From the NCBI RefSeq assembly GCF_044003965.1, contig NZ_JBAWKC010000004.1:124001-188000 (forward strand): a stretch of DNA of 64,000 bases. The letters run 5' to 3'. Positions 54,177-62,466 of this stretch are shown here, piece after piece. A program made the position numbers and the translations under genes. The number at the start of each line of letters is the position of its first letter. Position 1 is the first letter of the stretch. Below the pieces are notes generated by a model that was not told the DNA's origin, did not search any database, and saw only the letters and a list, made by a program, of their open reading frames with translations. This DNA is from Yeosuana aquiaggeris (GTDB lineage: Bacteria; Bacteroidota; Bacteroidia; Flavobacteriales; Flavobacteriaceae).

Positions 54177-54297
54177 AAAATTTAATAAGGTATAACTTAT
54201 TCATTATCAAATAATAAACACTTCTTTTCTTTATAAAAGGTTTATCTGTTGATTACTTTGTTAAAAACATTTAAGTCATCTTCCCTAAAAAAACGAT

Positions 54298-54331
54298 TAG
54301 AATCATACATTTAACGACGTAGAATCATACA
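54298..54331 (+). repeat. 12 bp direct repeat just ahead of the TPR gene
   Basis: TAGAATCATACA occurs at 54298 and 54320, a period of 22 bp (about two helical turns). The second copy ends 4 bp before the ATG at 54335. It would cover the 5' leader or translation start of the TPR gene and may be a regulatory site or a small duplication. Confidence 0.6.
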
Positions 54332-54334
54332 AAC

Positions 54335-55741
54335 ATGCTTATGGAGTATAGCTCTAACGACAACGATAGTTTTCCTTTAATAAAATTTGAATCCATGCTA
54401 AAAACAAACAATGTTTTGTTTTTTGATTCAGAAGAGTTTGAAAATATTATCCACCATTACCTGAATCAAGGTAAAATGTCCTTAGCAAAAAAAGCTATTA
54501 AATTAGGTCTAGATCAGCACCCTACTTCAACTAACTTAAAACTTTTTAAAGTTGAAGTTTATGTGTTTGAAAATAAATTAGTTCAAGCAGATGCTCTATT
54601 AAATGAGTTGTATCGTCTCGAACCTATGAATGAGGAAATTTATATTCAAAAAGCTAACATTCTTTCAAAAAAAGATGAACATCTTCAGGCTATTGAGGTT
54701 CTTAAACAAGCTTTAGAATTGACTGATGATGTTGTTGACCTCTATTCATTAATAGGAATGGAGTATTTATTTCTAGATCAATTTGAAGAAGCTAAGAACT
54801 ATTTCATGAAATGTCTTGATGAAGACATTGAAGATTATTCAGCGTTATATAACATCATTTATTGTTTTGATTTTCTGGATCAGAACACCCAAGCTATTGA
54901 ATATTTGAACTCATTTTTAGATGAGAATCCGTATTGCGAAGTTGCCTGGCATCAATTAGGTAAACAATATTTTACTTTAAAAGATTATAAAAAGGCTTTA
55001 GCGGCTTTTGATTTTGCTATTATTTCTGATGATAGTTTTGTAGGAGCCTATCTTGAAAAAGGAAAAGTCCTAGAAAAATTAAAACGTTTTGAAGAAGCCA
55101 TTGAGTTTTATAGTTTTACTTTAAAACTTGATGATCCTACTTCCTTTGCTTTGTTGCGCATTGGAAATTGTTATGAAAAATTAAAAAAAGATGATTTGGC
55201 CGTTCAGTACTATTATAAAACGGTACATGAAGATCCTTTATTAGACAAAGGTTGGATTGCTATCACCAGATTTTATAATAGAAAGAAAAACTATCAAAAA
55301 GCGCTGTACTATATTAACAAAGCCATTAATATTGATAGTGAAAATGTGATTTACTGGAAATTATATTCTCAAATAAATTTAAGATTAAAATTGTACGAAG
55401 AGGCTGAAAGAGGCTTCAAAAAAACATTGGAATTGGGAAATTATGAACTCTCAACTTGGCTATCACGTGGTGACTTATTAATTAAACTTGGAGAGCCTGA
55501 AGCTGCTATTTATAACTTTGAACAAGCCGTAGAATTTTACCCAGAAAATGCAGAACTAGAATACAGATTAGCAGGCTTGTTTTTTATACTTAATGAAACC
55601 GATAAAGGCACATTCCATTTAAAAAATGGATTAAGATATAATGAAGAATATTCTTTTATTATTGATGAACTTTTTCCTGAAGTTTGTAATAAAACATTAG
55701 TTAAAAACTTACTAAAAACAAATCAAAAAGAAGGTCTATAA
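54335..55741 (+). CDS. tetratricopeptide-repeat protein
   Basis: The 468-residue protein has no signal or membrane segment. From about residue 40 to 440 it is a run of some ten 34-residue helical hairpins, with the TPR positions W/L-G-Y-A/F-P visible in, for example, AWHQLGKQYFTLKDYKKALAAF, YINKAINIDS and EAAIYNFEQAVEFYPENAEL. It is likely a cytoplasmic scaffold or adaptor. The order aminotransferase, TPR, DUF368 pair, aroE, DUF349 seems to me commonly seen in Flavobacteriaceae, although I cannot test that here. No enzyme motif is present. Confidence 0.9.
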   Translation: MLMEYSSNDNDSFPLIKFESMLKTNNVLFFDSEEFENIIHHYLNQGKMSLAKKAIKLGLDQHPTSTNLKLFKVEVYVFENKLVQADALLNELYRLEPMNEEIYIQKANILSKKDEHLQAIEVLKQALELTDDVVDLYSLIGMEYLFLDQFEEAKNYFMKCLDEDIEDYSALYNIIYCFDFLDQNTQAIEYLNSFLDENPYCEVAWHQLGKQYFTLKDYKKALAAFDFAIISDDSFVGAYLEKGKVLEKLKRFEEAIEFYSFTLKLDDPTSFALLRIGNCYEKLKKDDLAVQYYYKTVHEDPLLDKGWIAITRFYNRKKNYQKALYYINKAINIDSENVIYWKLYSQINLRLKLYEEAERGFKKTLELGNYELSTWLSRGDLLIKLGEPEAAIYNFEQAVEFYPENAELEYRLAGLFFILNETDKGTFHLKNGLRYNEEYSFIIDELFPEVCNKTLVKNLLKTNQKEGL

Positions 55742-55751
55742 AAAATTTGCA

Positions 55752-55759
55752 TACCTTTG
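55752..55759 (+). promoter_or_regulatory. TAnnTTTG-type -7 box ahead of the DUF368 pair
   Basis: TACCTTTG fits the Bacteroidota -7 consensus and lies 23 bp before the first DUF368 start. It gives the pair and aroE a promoter separate from the TPR gene. No -33 TTG at proper spacing is visible. Confidence 0.45.
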
Positions 55760-55782
55760 GATTCAATAATTAAATTCAACAC

Positions 55783-56703
55783 ATGCAAAGACGATTTATT
55801 GACTATTTAGTGATCTCTTTAAAAGGGTTAGCTATGGGCGCTGCTGATGCAGTTCCAGGTGTTTCTGGTGGCACTATTGCCTTTATATCTGGTATTTATG
55901 AAGAGTTAATAGCGACCATTAGTAATGTCAATATCTCTATCTTTAAAACCCTATTTAAAAAAGGGTTTAAATCATTTTGGGAACAATTAAACGGAAATTT
56001 TCTATTAGCCTTGTTATCTGGGATTATTGTCAGTTTTGTATCATTTATGAGATTGGCTAAATATTTAATTGAGAATGAACCCGTATTAATCTGGTCATTC
56101 TTTTTTGGACTTATTATTGCTAGTATTTATTTTGTTGGAAAACAAATAACTAAATGGAATATATCAGTGATAGCCGGACTGTTATTTGGATCAATCGTTG
56201 CCTTTTATATTTCAACTTTACCTTCAATGGCAACTAATGAAAGTTCATTCTTTTTATTTTTTGCCGGAGCTTTAGCTATTTGTGCCATGATCTTACCTGG
56301 TATTTCAGGCTCCTTTATCTTAGTAATTTTAGGCGCTTATAAAACAATAAGTGATGCTCTACATGATTTTGATTTTAAAAAATTAATATTTTTTGTAGGT
56401 GGCGCCGTTATTGGACTTTTAAGTTTTAGCCATTTATTAAAATGGCTTTTTAAACATTATCACAACCTAACTTTAGCAATTCTTACTGGTTTTATTTTTG
56501 GTTCTTTAAATAAAGTTTGGCCATGGAAAGAAACTTTGACTTGGCATGTTAATTCAAAGGGATTAAAAACACCTCTTATAGATAAAAGTGTCTTACCTTT
56601 CAATTATGAAGGAGACAATCATTTATTACTGGCAATTCTGCTAATCATTGTAGGTTTTTTAACTATTTTTATTCTTGAAAAGGTAGGTTCAAAAAAACAC
56701 TAA
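55783..56703 (+). CDS. DUF368-family polytopic membrane protein (PopT-like), copy 1
   Basis: The 306-residue protein has about eight to ten membrane segments. The DUF368 signature is present twice: GMGAADAVPGVSGGTIAFIS near residue 20 and MILPGISGSFILVILGAY near 170, giving an inverted internal repeat. Members of this family have been reported as polyprenyl-phosphate transporters that return undecaprenyl phosphate across the membrane. That role suits a cell with polysaccharide and peptidoglycan synthesis. Its stop shares a base with the start of copy 2. Confidence 0.88.
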   Translation: MQRRFIDYLVISLKGLAMGAADAVPGVSGGTIAFISGIYEELIATISNVNISIFKTLFKKGFKSFWEQLNGNFLLALLSGIIVSFVSFMRLAKYLIENEPVLIWSFFFGLIIASIYFVGKQITKWNISVIAGLLFGSIVAFYISTLPSMATNESSFFLFFAGALAICAMILPGISGSFILVILGAYKTISDALHDFDFKKLIFFVGGAVIGLLSFSHLLKWLFKHYHNLTLAILTGFIFGSLNKVWPWKETLTWHVNSKGLKTPLIDKSVLPFNYEGDNHLLLAILLIIVGFLTIFILEKVGSKKH

Positions 56704-57722
56704 TGGAAAGTACCAGAACACTAAGAGATAAAATATTCCTAGTTCTAAAAGGATTAGGTATGGGTGCTGCCAATAAAGTCCCGGGTGTTTCTGGAGGTGT
56801 TGTTGCTTTTGTTGCAGGATTCTATGAAGAATTTATTTATTCACTTAGAAAAATAAATGCCAAGGCTTTTAAATTACTGATTAATGGAAGATTTAAAAGT
56901 TTCTACAATTACATCAATGGAAAATTCATTGGCCTGTTATTCCTAGGAATGATTGTCAGTTTCTTTAGTGTTTCAAAAGTATTGGACTATTTGATTAAAT
57001 ACTATGAATTATATATCTGGAGTGTTTTCTTTGGAATGATCATTGGCTCAATATATTATATCAATAAAGATTTTAAAGATTGGAATTATAAAACATATAC
57101 GGCCCTAGCATTAGGAATAATGGTGGGTGTCAGCATTAGTTTTTTAAATCCTGCCAAGGAAAACGACAACCTGTGGTTTGTGTTTTTTTGTGGTATTATA
57201 AGTGTCTCTGGTATGACGCTTCCTGGTTTTTCTGGATCATTCATACTCATTCTTTTAGGAAACTACGTACTACTTTTGGTTGATTCAGTCAATGCTCTAT
57301 CTGATACTTTTTTTGATCTTTTTAGTGGTGATTTAAGTTTTATACATAACCCGCAAAGAATAAGAATGCTTGAAGTTTTAGTGGTTTTTACCTTAGGTTC
57401 TGTTACAGGCTTGGTGTCCTTTTCACATATATTAAGTTATATTTTAAAACATTATAAAAGCATCACTCTTTCTGCTATTATTGGATTTATTGTTGGTTCA
57501 TTAGGAGTTGTCTGGCCTTGGAAAAATACTATTTATAAACTAGCAGAAGATGGCTCGCATATTTTAGATTCTACAGGAACGAAAGTAGTTTTAAACTATG
57601 AACGTTATGTACCCACTCTTAATATGGAAACCTATTATGCGATAGCCTTTATTTTTCTTGGAATTATAATTGTTCTAGCTCTTGAATATTATGGACAAAA
57701 AACAAGAAAACAACATGCATAA
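56703..57722 (+). CDS. DUF368-family polytopic membrane protein (PopT-like), copy 2
   Basis: The 339-residue protein is a diverged paralogue of the preceding gene: GMGAANKVPGVSGGVVAFVA near residue 20 and MTLPGFSGSFILILLGNY near 155, with similar helix spacing and a shared C-terminal PWKNT/PWKET motif. It starts with the TAATG overlap and ends inside the aroE 5' region. It may work with copy 1 as two transporters or as a heteromer. The second motif has GFSG where copy 1 has GISG. Confidence 0.88.
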   Translation: MESTRTLRDKIFLVLKGLGMGAANKVPGVSGGVVAFVAGFYEEFIYSLRKINAKAFKLLINGRFKSFYNYINGKFIGLLFLGMIVSFFSVSKVLDYLIKYYELYIWSVFFGMIIGSIYYINKDFKDWNYKTYTALALGIMVGVSISFLNPAKENDNLWFVFFCGIISVSGMTLPGFSGSFILILLGNYVLLLVDSVNALSDTFFDLFSGDLSFIHNPQRIRMLEVLVVFTLGSVTGLVSFSHILSYILKHYKSITLSAIIGFIVGSLGVVWPWKNTIYKLAEDGSHILDSTGTKVVLNYERYVPTLNMETYYAIAFIFLGIIIVLALEYYGQKTRKQHA

Positions 57723-58455
57723 ATTAGGCCTAATAGGCAAAAATATTTCATACTCCTTTTCTAAAGCTTATTTTAAGAATAAATTTGAAAAAGAACAGAT
57801 CACAAATGTTTCTTATGAAAATTTTGATATTGAAAACATAGCATTATTTCCATCAATTATGCAAAATAATGATGGTATTAAAGGTTTTAATGTGACCATA
57901 CCTTATAAAGAAGCAATCATTCCCTTTCTTGATGAATTGGATGAAACAGCTGAGAAAATAGGTGCTGTTAACACGATTAAAGTTTCTCAAAACAACCAAC
58001 TCATAGGTTATAACACAGACTGTTATGGATTTAAAAATTCCTTAAAACCACTTTTAAAACCACATCATAAAAAGGCGTTGATATTAGGAACGGGCGGTGC
58101 GAGTAAAGCCGTTGCATTTAGTTTGAATGAATTAAATATTAATTATGATTTTGTTTCTAGAACCCCTAAAAATGGGATTGCTTTTACATACGATTCTTTA
58201 ACAGATGATATTATCAAACAGCACCAAATAATAATAAACTGCTCCCCTATTGGTACATTTCCAAATGTAGACGCTTGTCCAAACATTCCATTTGGAGCTA
58301 TCAATAGCGAACATATTTTATTTGATTTAATCTATAATCCTAAAGAAACCACCTTTCTAAAATTTGGTAAGTATCATGGTGCCACTATTCTAAATGGTTT
58401 AAAAATGTTAGAATTACAGGCAGAAAAAGCCTGGACCATATGGAATTTAAGTTGA
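57715..58455 (+). CDS. aroE: shikimate dehydrogenase
   Basis: I place the start at ATG 57715, because the family opens with M-x-K-x-GLIGKNISYSFS; earlier in-frame starts at 57691 and 57682 add an unneeded tail. The enzyme (about 246 residues) has the substrate site YSFSKAYF, GFNVTIPYKE near residue 54 with the catalytic Lys, GAVNTI, YNTDCYGF, the NADP-binding LGTGGASKAV near 125, and the final GLKMLELQAEKAW. It reduces 3-dehydroshikimate in the aromatic pathway. It overlaps the DUF368 copy 2 by 8 bp. Confidence 0.95.
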   Translation: MHKLGLIGKNISYSFSKAYFKNKFEKEQITNVSYENFDIENIALFPSIMQNNDGIKGFNVTIPYKEAIIPFLDELDETAEKIGAVNTIKVSQNNQLIGYNTDCYGFKNSLKPLLKPHHKKALILGTGGASKAVAFSLNELNINYDFVSRTPKNGIAFTYDSLTDDIIKQHQIIINCSPIGTFPNVDACPNIPFGAINSEHILFDLIYNPKETTFLKFGKYHGATILNGLKMLELQAEKAWTIWNLS

Positions 58456-58557
58456 AAATTCATTTAACTGTATTAAAAACGTTCCACCCTTTTGTAATTA
58501 CTGGAGTTGTTAGTATATTTAAACAATAAAGAATTACTGAACCTAAACATTTGTATA

Positions 58558-60597
58558 ATGTCTGAGCTAGATAACCTGCAAGAAGCAGAAGGAAAAAAAG
58601 AAATTAAAAAAGCAACAACAAAGAAAACTAAAAAGGAAATTTCTACAGAGTCTTCAGTTGAAAATACTGAGTTAAAAATTTCTGAGAAGGGCGCTGCGAA
58701 ACAAGTTGATATTCCAAAAGAAGAAACACCCGCTATAGTTGTAGAAGAATCTATTGAAAAAATTGAACCAAAAGAACAAGAAACTGCTTCTGTTGAGGAA
58801 AATGACGAAGTTTTAAATGAAATAGACGAATCAAATGCAGAGGATGCAGAAGATGACGGTCATAAAGACAGACATACCATTGAGGTAAAAGATTATGATA
58901 GTATGTCACTTGATGCGCTTACTATTGAATTAGAAAGATTAGTAAATAAGGAGAAGGCTCAAGCCATAAGAAATCATGTTGAATTAATAAATAATGAATT
59001 CAAAACTAAATTTCAAAGCCTTTTAGAAGAGAAAAAAGATGAATTTATTGCTGATGGTGGAAATGACATTGACTTTTACTATTCAAGCCCAGTTCAAAAA
59101 CGCTTTAAAGAAATCTATAAAACTTATAAAAGTAAGCTCCATGACCATTATAAGGGATTAGAACAAAATCTCAAACAAAACTTAGAGGATAAACTTGAAA
59201 TAATTGAAGAATTAAAAGGTTTAATAAATGTTGAAGAAAATATAAACACGACTTATAAACATTTTAAAGAATTACAGGAACGTTGGAGAAATACCGGCCC
59301 AATTCCAAGAGATAAATACAATACCGCCTGGAATACTTACCACCACCATGTTGAAATGTTTTATGATTTTCTGCATTTAAACAGAGATTTAAGAGATTTA
59401 GATTTTAAACATAATTTAGATAAAAAGTTGAAAATCATTGAGAGAGCTGAAGAACTCGCTCAAGATGACAATATTCTACATGCCTTCAGAGAATTACAAG
59501 AACTTCACAAAATGTGGAAGGAAGAGCTTGGTCCGGTAGCAAGAGAAAATAGAGAAGAAATTTGGGAGCGTTTTAAAACTTCAACCAAAATAATTAATGA
59601 TAAGCGCCAAAAATATTATCAGGAAATAGATAAAATCTACGAGAAAAATTTAGATAAAAAACTTGAAATCATTACTAAAATTGAAGCTCTAAATTCAGAT
59701 GAAGTTAATTCACATAATGTTTGGCAGAAGAAAATTAAAGAGATTGAAAGTTTAAGAGATGAATTTTTTAACGCAGGTAAAGTGCCTTCAAAAGTAAATG
59801 AAGAAACCTGGGCTAAATTTAAAGATGCGGTAAGAACCTTTAATAAGAAAAAGAATAATTTTTATAAAGGATTAAAAAAAGAACAATACAAAAACCTTCA
59901 AAAGAAATTAGACCTTATTAAAATTGCTGAAGACAATAAAGACAACGAAGATATTCAGACTACCACGGCATTGATGAAGAAAATTCAAAATGACTGGAAA
60001 AAAATTGGTCATGTTCCCAGAAAAGATAGCGATAAAATTTGGAAACAGTTTAAAACGGCATGTAATCACTTTTTTGATAAACTTCATGCCTCAAAGAATG
60101 CTGCCAATAAAGTAGGAATAGAAGCTTACACTAAGAAGAATACGCTTTTAGATTCTATGAAGAATTTAACCTTGTCTGGTGACAAAGAAAAAGACTTAGT
60201 AGTTATTAAAAATATTATTTCTGAATGGAAGGAAATAGGTAGAGTTCCAAATGAAAAACGATTCATTGAAGGTAAATTTAATAAAAATCTAGACGAGTTG
60301 TTTTCCAAATTAAAAATGGACAAAAACGAAGTGGAACTTATTAAGTTTGAAAATAAATTAGAAGTACTTAGTAATGAAGACGATAACCAAAATCTAGACA
60401 ATGAAAGGTTCTTTATTCGTAAAAAAATTGATGAAATAAAAGGACAGATCAATCAGCTGGAAAATAATCTGCAGTTTTTCACTAATGTAAATGATGATAA
60501 TCCTTTAGTAAAAGAAGTTCATAATAACATTAAAAATCATAAAGACTCATTAAAGCTCTGGAAAACTAAACTCAGTAAAATAAAAGAGCTTTACTAA
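58558..60597 (+). CDS. DUF349-repeat coiled-coil protein
   Basis: I start at ATG 58558; an upstream TTG at 58507 is unlikely. The first 110 residues are acidic and disordered (rich in Glu, Lys, Ser). Then come five DUF349 helical repeats, each with a W-x5-G-x-V/I-P pattern: for example WRNTGPIPRDKYNTAW, FFNAGKVPSKVNEETW and DWKKIGHVPRKDSDKIW. The C-terminal part is a long coiled coil. Function is unknown in this family; it is cytoplasmic. It ends at a hairpin terminator. Confidence 0.9.
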   Translation: MSELDNLQEAEGKKEIKKATTKKTKKEISTESSVENTELKISEKGAAKQVDIPKEETPAIVVEESIEKIEPKEQETASVEENDEVLNEIDESNAEDAEDDGHKDRHTIEVKDYDSMSLDALTIELERLVNKEKAQAIRNHVELINNEFKTKFQSLLEEKKDEFIADGGNDIDFYYSSPVQKRFKEIYKTYKSKLHDHYKGLEQNLKQNLEDKLEIIEELKGLINVEENINTTYKHFKELQERWRNTGPIPRDKYNTAWNTYHHHVEMFYDFLHLNRDLRDLDFKHNLDKKLKIIERAEELAQDDNILHAFRELQELHKMWKEELGPVARENREEIWERFKTSTKIINDKRQKYYQEIDKIYEKNLDKKLEIITKIEALNSDEVNSHNVWQKKIKEIESLRDEFFNAGKVPSKVNEETWAKFKDAVRTFNKKKNNFYKGLKKEQYKNLQKKLDLIKIAEDNKDNEDIQTTTALMKKIQNDWKKIGHVPRKDSDKIWKQFKTACNHFFDKLHASKNAANKVGIEAYTKKNTLLDSMKNLTLSGDKEKDLVVIKNIISEWKEIGRVPNEKRFIEGKFNKNLDELFSKLKMDKNEVELIKFENKLEVLSNEDDNQNLDNERFFIRKKIDEIKGQINQLENNLQFFTNVNDDNPLVKEVHNNIKNHKDSLKLWKTKLSKIKELY

Positions 60598-60610
60598 ATT
60601 TTTAAAAACT

Positions 60611-60648
60611 TAAGCTTGCTTAATTAGATGAACAATTAAGCAAGTTTC
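60611..60648 (+). terminator. hairpin terminator after the DUF349 gene
   Basis: CTTGCTTAATT and AATTAAGCAAG form an 11 bp stem around an 8-base loop, with a further wobble and A-T pairs at the base, followed by TTTCGG. The T-run is short, so strength is uncertain. Confidence 0.55.
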
Positions 60649-60689
60649 GGCTTCTCAACAAATTTGTTTCCCACGATCCATTTCCAACC

Positions 60690-61505
60690 ATGAACTATAA
60701 ATTAATCTGTAGTGATATAGATGGCACTTTACTGAATAAAGACAGAGAATTATCAAAATTCACCATCAGTGAAGTTCAACGTATTTCGCCTATCCCTTTT
60801 ATTTTAATTTCTTCAAGAATGCCAAGAGCTATGAGGCATCTTCAAGATGAACTTGGGAATTCAACTACCCCAATTATAGCCTATAATGGTGGTTTAATTC
60901 TCAATAAAAATGAAATTATACAATCCACAGAAATTAATATTTTAGTTATCGAATCCATTATAAATAAATGCAAAAACACCTCTATTCATGTAAGCCTATT
61001 TCATGCAGATGAATGGTTTGCACCTTCTATGGACTTTTGGGCCAACAGAGAAATTTATAACACTAAGGTTAAACCTGATTTAAAGCCTAATTTAGAGGTT
61101 TTAAAAAGTTGGAAACAAGAAGGTAAAGGCGCTCATAAAATTATGTGTATGGGTGATGAAAACGAGATTGATTATTTATATCATACATTAGAAAAAGAAC
61201 ATGCACATGACATTATCTTATATCGTTCAAAATCAACCTATATAGAAATATCGCATCGCTCTATTTCAAAAAAAACGGCCATTGAAACATTAATAAATAA
61301 TTCTTATCCTAATATTGCTATGCATGAGGTTGTTGCTTTTGGGGACAATTACAATGATGTTGAGATGCTTAAATCTGTAGGATTAGGTATTGCCGTTGCT
61401 AATGCCAATGAAGCGGTTTTAAAAATAGCAAAAAGAGTGACAGAAACTAATATAAATGATGGTGTTGCCATGGCTTTAAGTAAAATTTTCAAATTATCTC
61501 ATTAA
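60690..61505 (+). CDS. Cof-type HAD-superfamily hydrolase
   Basis: The 271-residue protein has the HAD motifs: CSDIDGTLL (Asp nucleophile and acid) near residue 8, the Ser of ISSRMPRAM near 42, a conserved Lys in RSISKKTAIETL, and the acidic motif FGDNYNDVEML near 222. The cap between them is of the C2B type typical of Cof/YbiV phosphatases. Such enzymes dephosphorylate sugar phosphates, FMN or pyridoxal phosphate; the substrate is unknown. It converges on mazG across an 80 bp gap with no clear terminator. Confidence 0.92.
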   Translation: MNYKLICSDIDGTLLNKDRELSKFTISEVQRISPIPFILISSRMPRAMRHLQDELGNSTTPIIAYNGGLILNKNEIIQSTEINILVIESIINKCKNTSIHVSLFHADEWFAPSMDFWANREIYNTKVKPDLKPNLEVLKSWKQEGKGAHKIMCMGDENEIDYLYHTLEKEHAHDIILYRSKSTYIEISHRSISKKTAIETLINNSYPNIAMHEVVAFGDNYNDVEMLKSVGLGIAVANANEAVLKIAKRVTETNINDGVAMALSKIFKLSH

Positions 61506-61585
61506 ACTAAAATGCCCATGACAGGTATTGGGTGTTTCAGTAGCAGTTAAAACGGGAACAACTATTAAAGAATAAGAGATATAGT

Positions 61586-62359
61586 TTAAAGACTTTTTGC
61601 TTCTTCCCAAAAAACATCCATTTCAGCTAAAGTCATTTCTTTTAAAGGTTTATTTAAACTTTTAGCTTTACTTTCCAAATATTGAAATCTTTTTGAGAAT
61701 TTTTTATTGGTACGTTCTAGCGCATTTTCCGGGCTTATATTTAAAAATCTGGCGTAGTTAACCATTGAAAATAATACATCTCCAAATTCACTTTCCATAG
61801 CATCTGTATTACCCTTTTCCACTTCAGTTTTAAATTCTCTTAACTCCTCCTCTACCTTTTCCCACACTTGATTTGGTGCTTCCCAATCAAAACCTACACC
61901 AGCCACTTTCTCCTGAATTCTGTTGGCTTTTACCAGAGCCGGAAGGCTGTTTGGAACGCCTTCTAAAACACTTTTTTTACCTTCCTTTAATTTTAAATTT
62001 TCCCAATTACGTTTAACATCGTCTTCATTTTCAACCTTCACATCTCCATAAATATGAGGATGCCGGCTTACTAATTTATCGCAAATACCATGGCATACAT
62101 CAGCAATATCAAAATCATTTGTTTCACTTCCAATTTTAGAATAAAACACTATATGCAACAAGACATCGCCTAATTCTTTCTTAATTTCCTGTAAATCATT
62201 ATCTAAAATAGCATCACCCAACTCATAGGTCTCTTCAATGGTGAGATGCCTTAAACTTTCCATAGTTTGCTTTTTATCCCAGGGACAACCTTCCCTCAAT
62301 TCATCCATAATGGTTAATAATCTATCAAATGCTTTTAGTTGAGCTGCTCTGGAATTCAT
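61586..62359 (-). CDS. mazG: nucleoside triphosphate pyrophosphohydrolase MazG
   Basis: The 257-residue protein has two MazG domains. The first has CPWDKKQTMESLRHLTIEE and LGDVLLHIVFYS, with the EExxE and ExxD metal sites around residues 36-60. The second, C-terminal, has KVEEELREFKTEV and EFGDVLFSMVNYAR. It hydrolyses NTPs to NMPs and pyrophosphate, and is linked to stress-related nucleotide control. Length is normal for the two-domain form. It is downstream of the aconitase terminator in the opposite direction from the HAD gene. Confidence 0.95.
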   Translation of the reverse strand: MNSRAAQLKAFDRLLTIMDELREGCPWDKKQTMESLRHLTIEETYELGDAILDNDLQEIKKELGDVLLHIVFYSKIGSETNDFDIADVCHGICDKLVSRHPHIYGDVKVENEDDVKRNWENLKLKEGKKSVLEGVPNSLPALVKANRIQEKVAGVGFDWEAPNQVWEKVEEELREFKTEVEKGNTDAMESEFGDVLFSMVNYARFLNISPENALERTNKKFSKRFQYLESKAKSLNKPLKEMTLAEMDVFWEEAKSL

Positions 62360-62417
62360 ATGAAGTATTTTGGTAAAAATACAATTATAAATGATTTTTA
62401 TTAAATCTTGTAAAACA

Positions 62418-62445
62418 AAAAATCCAGCTATAATGCTGGATTTTT
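62418..62445 (-). terminator. terminator of the aconitase gene
   Basis: AAAAATCCAGC and GCTGGATTTTT form an 11 bp stem around TATAAT, flanked by A- and T-runs. On the minus strand it lies about 20 bp after the aconitase stop. Confidence 0.9.
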
Positions 62446-62466
62446 AAGTATAAATAACCCTCTACA

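Noticed and set aside
62365..62382. GTATTTT-GGTA-AAAATAC inverted repeat upstream of mazG
   Set aside because: The arms are nearly all A and T, so such a repeat is expected by chance here; no T-run or known operator form is present.
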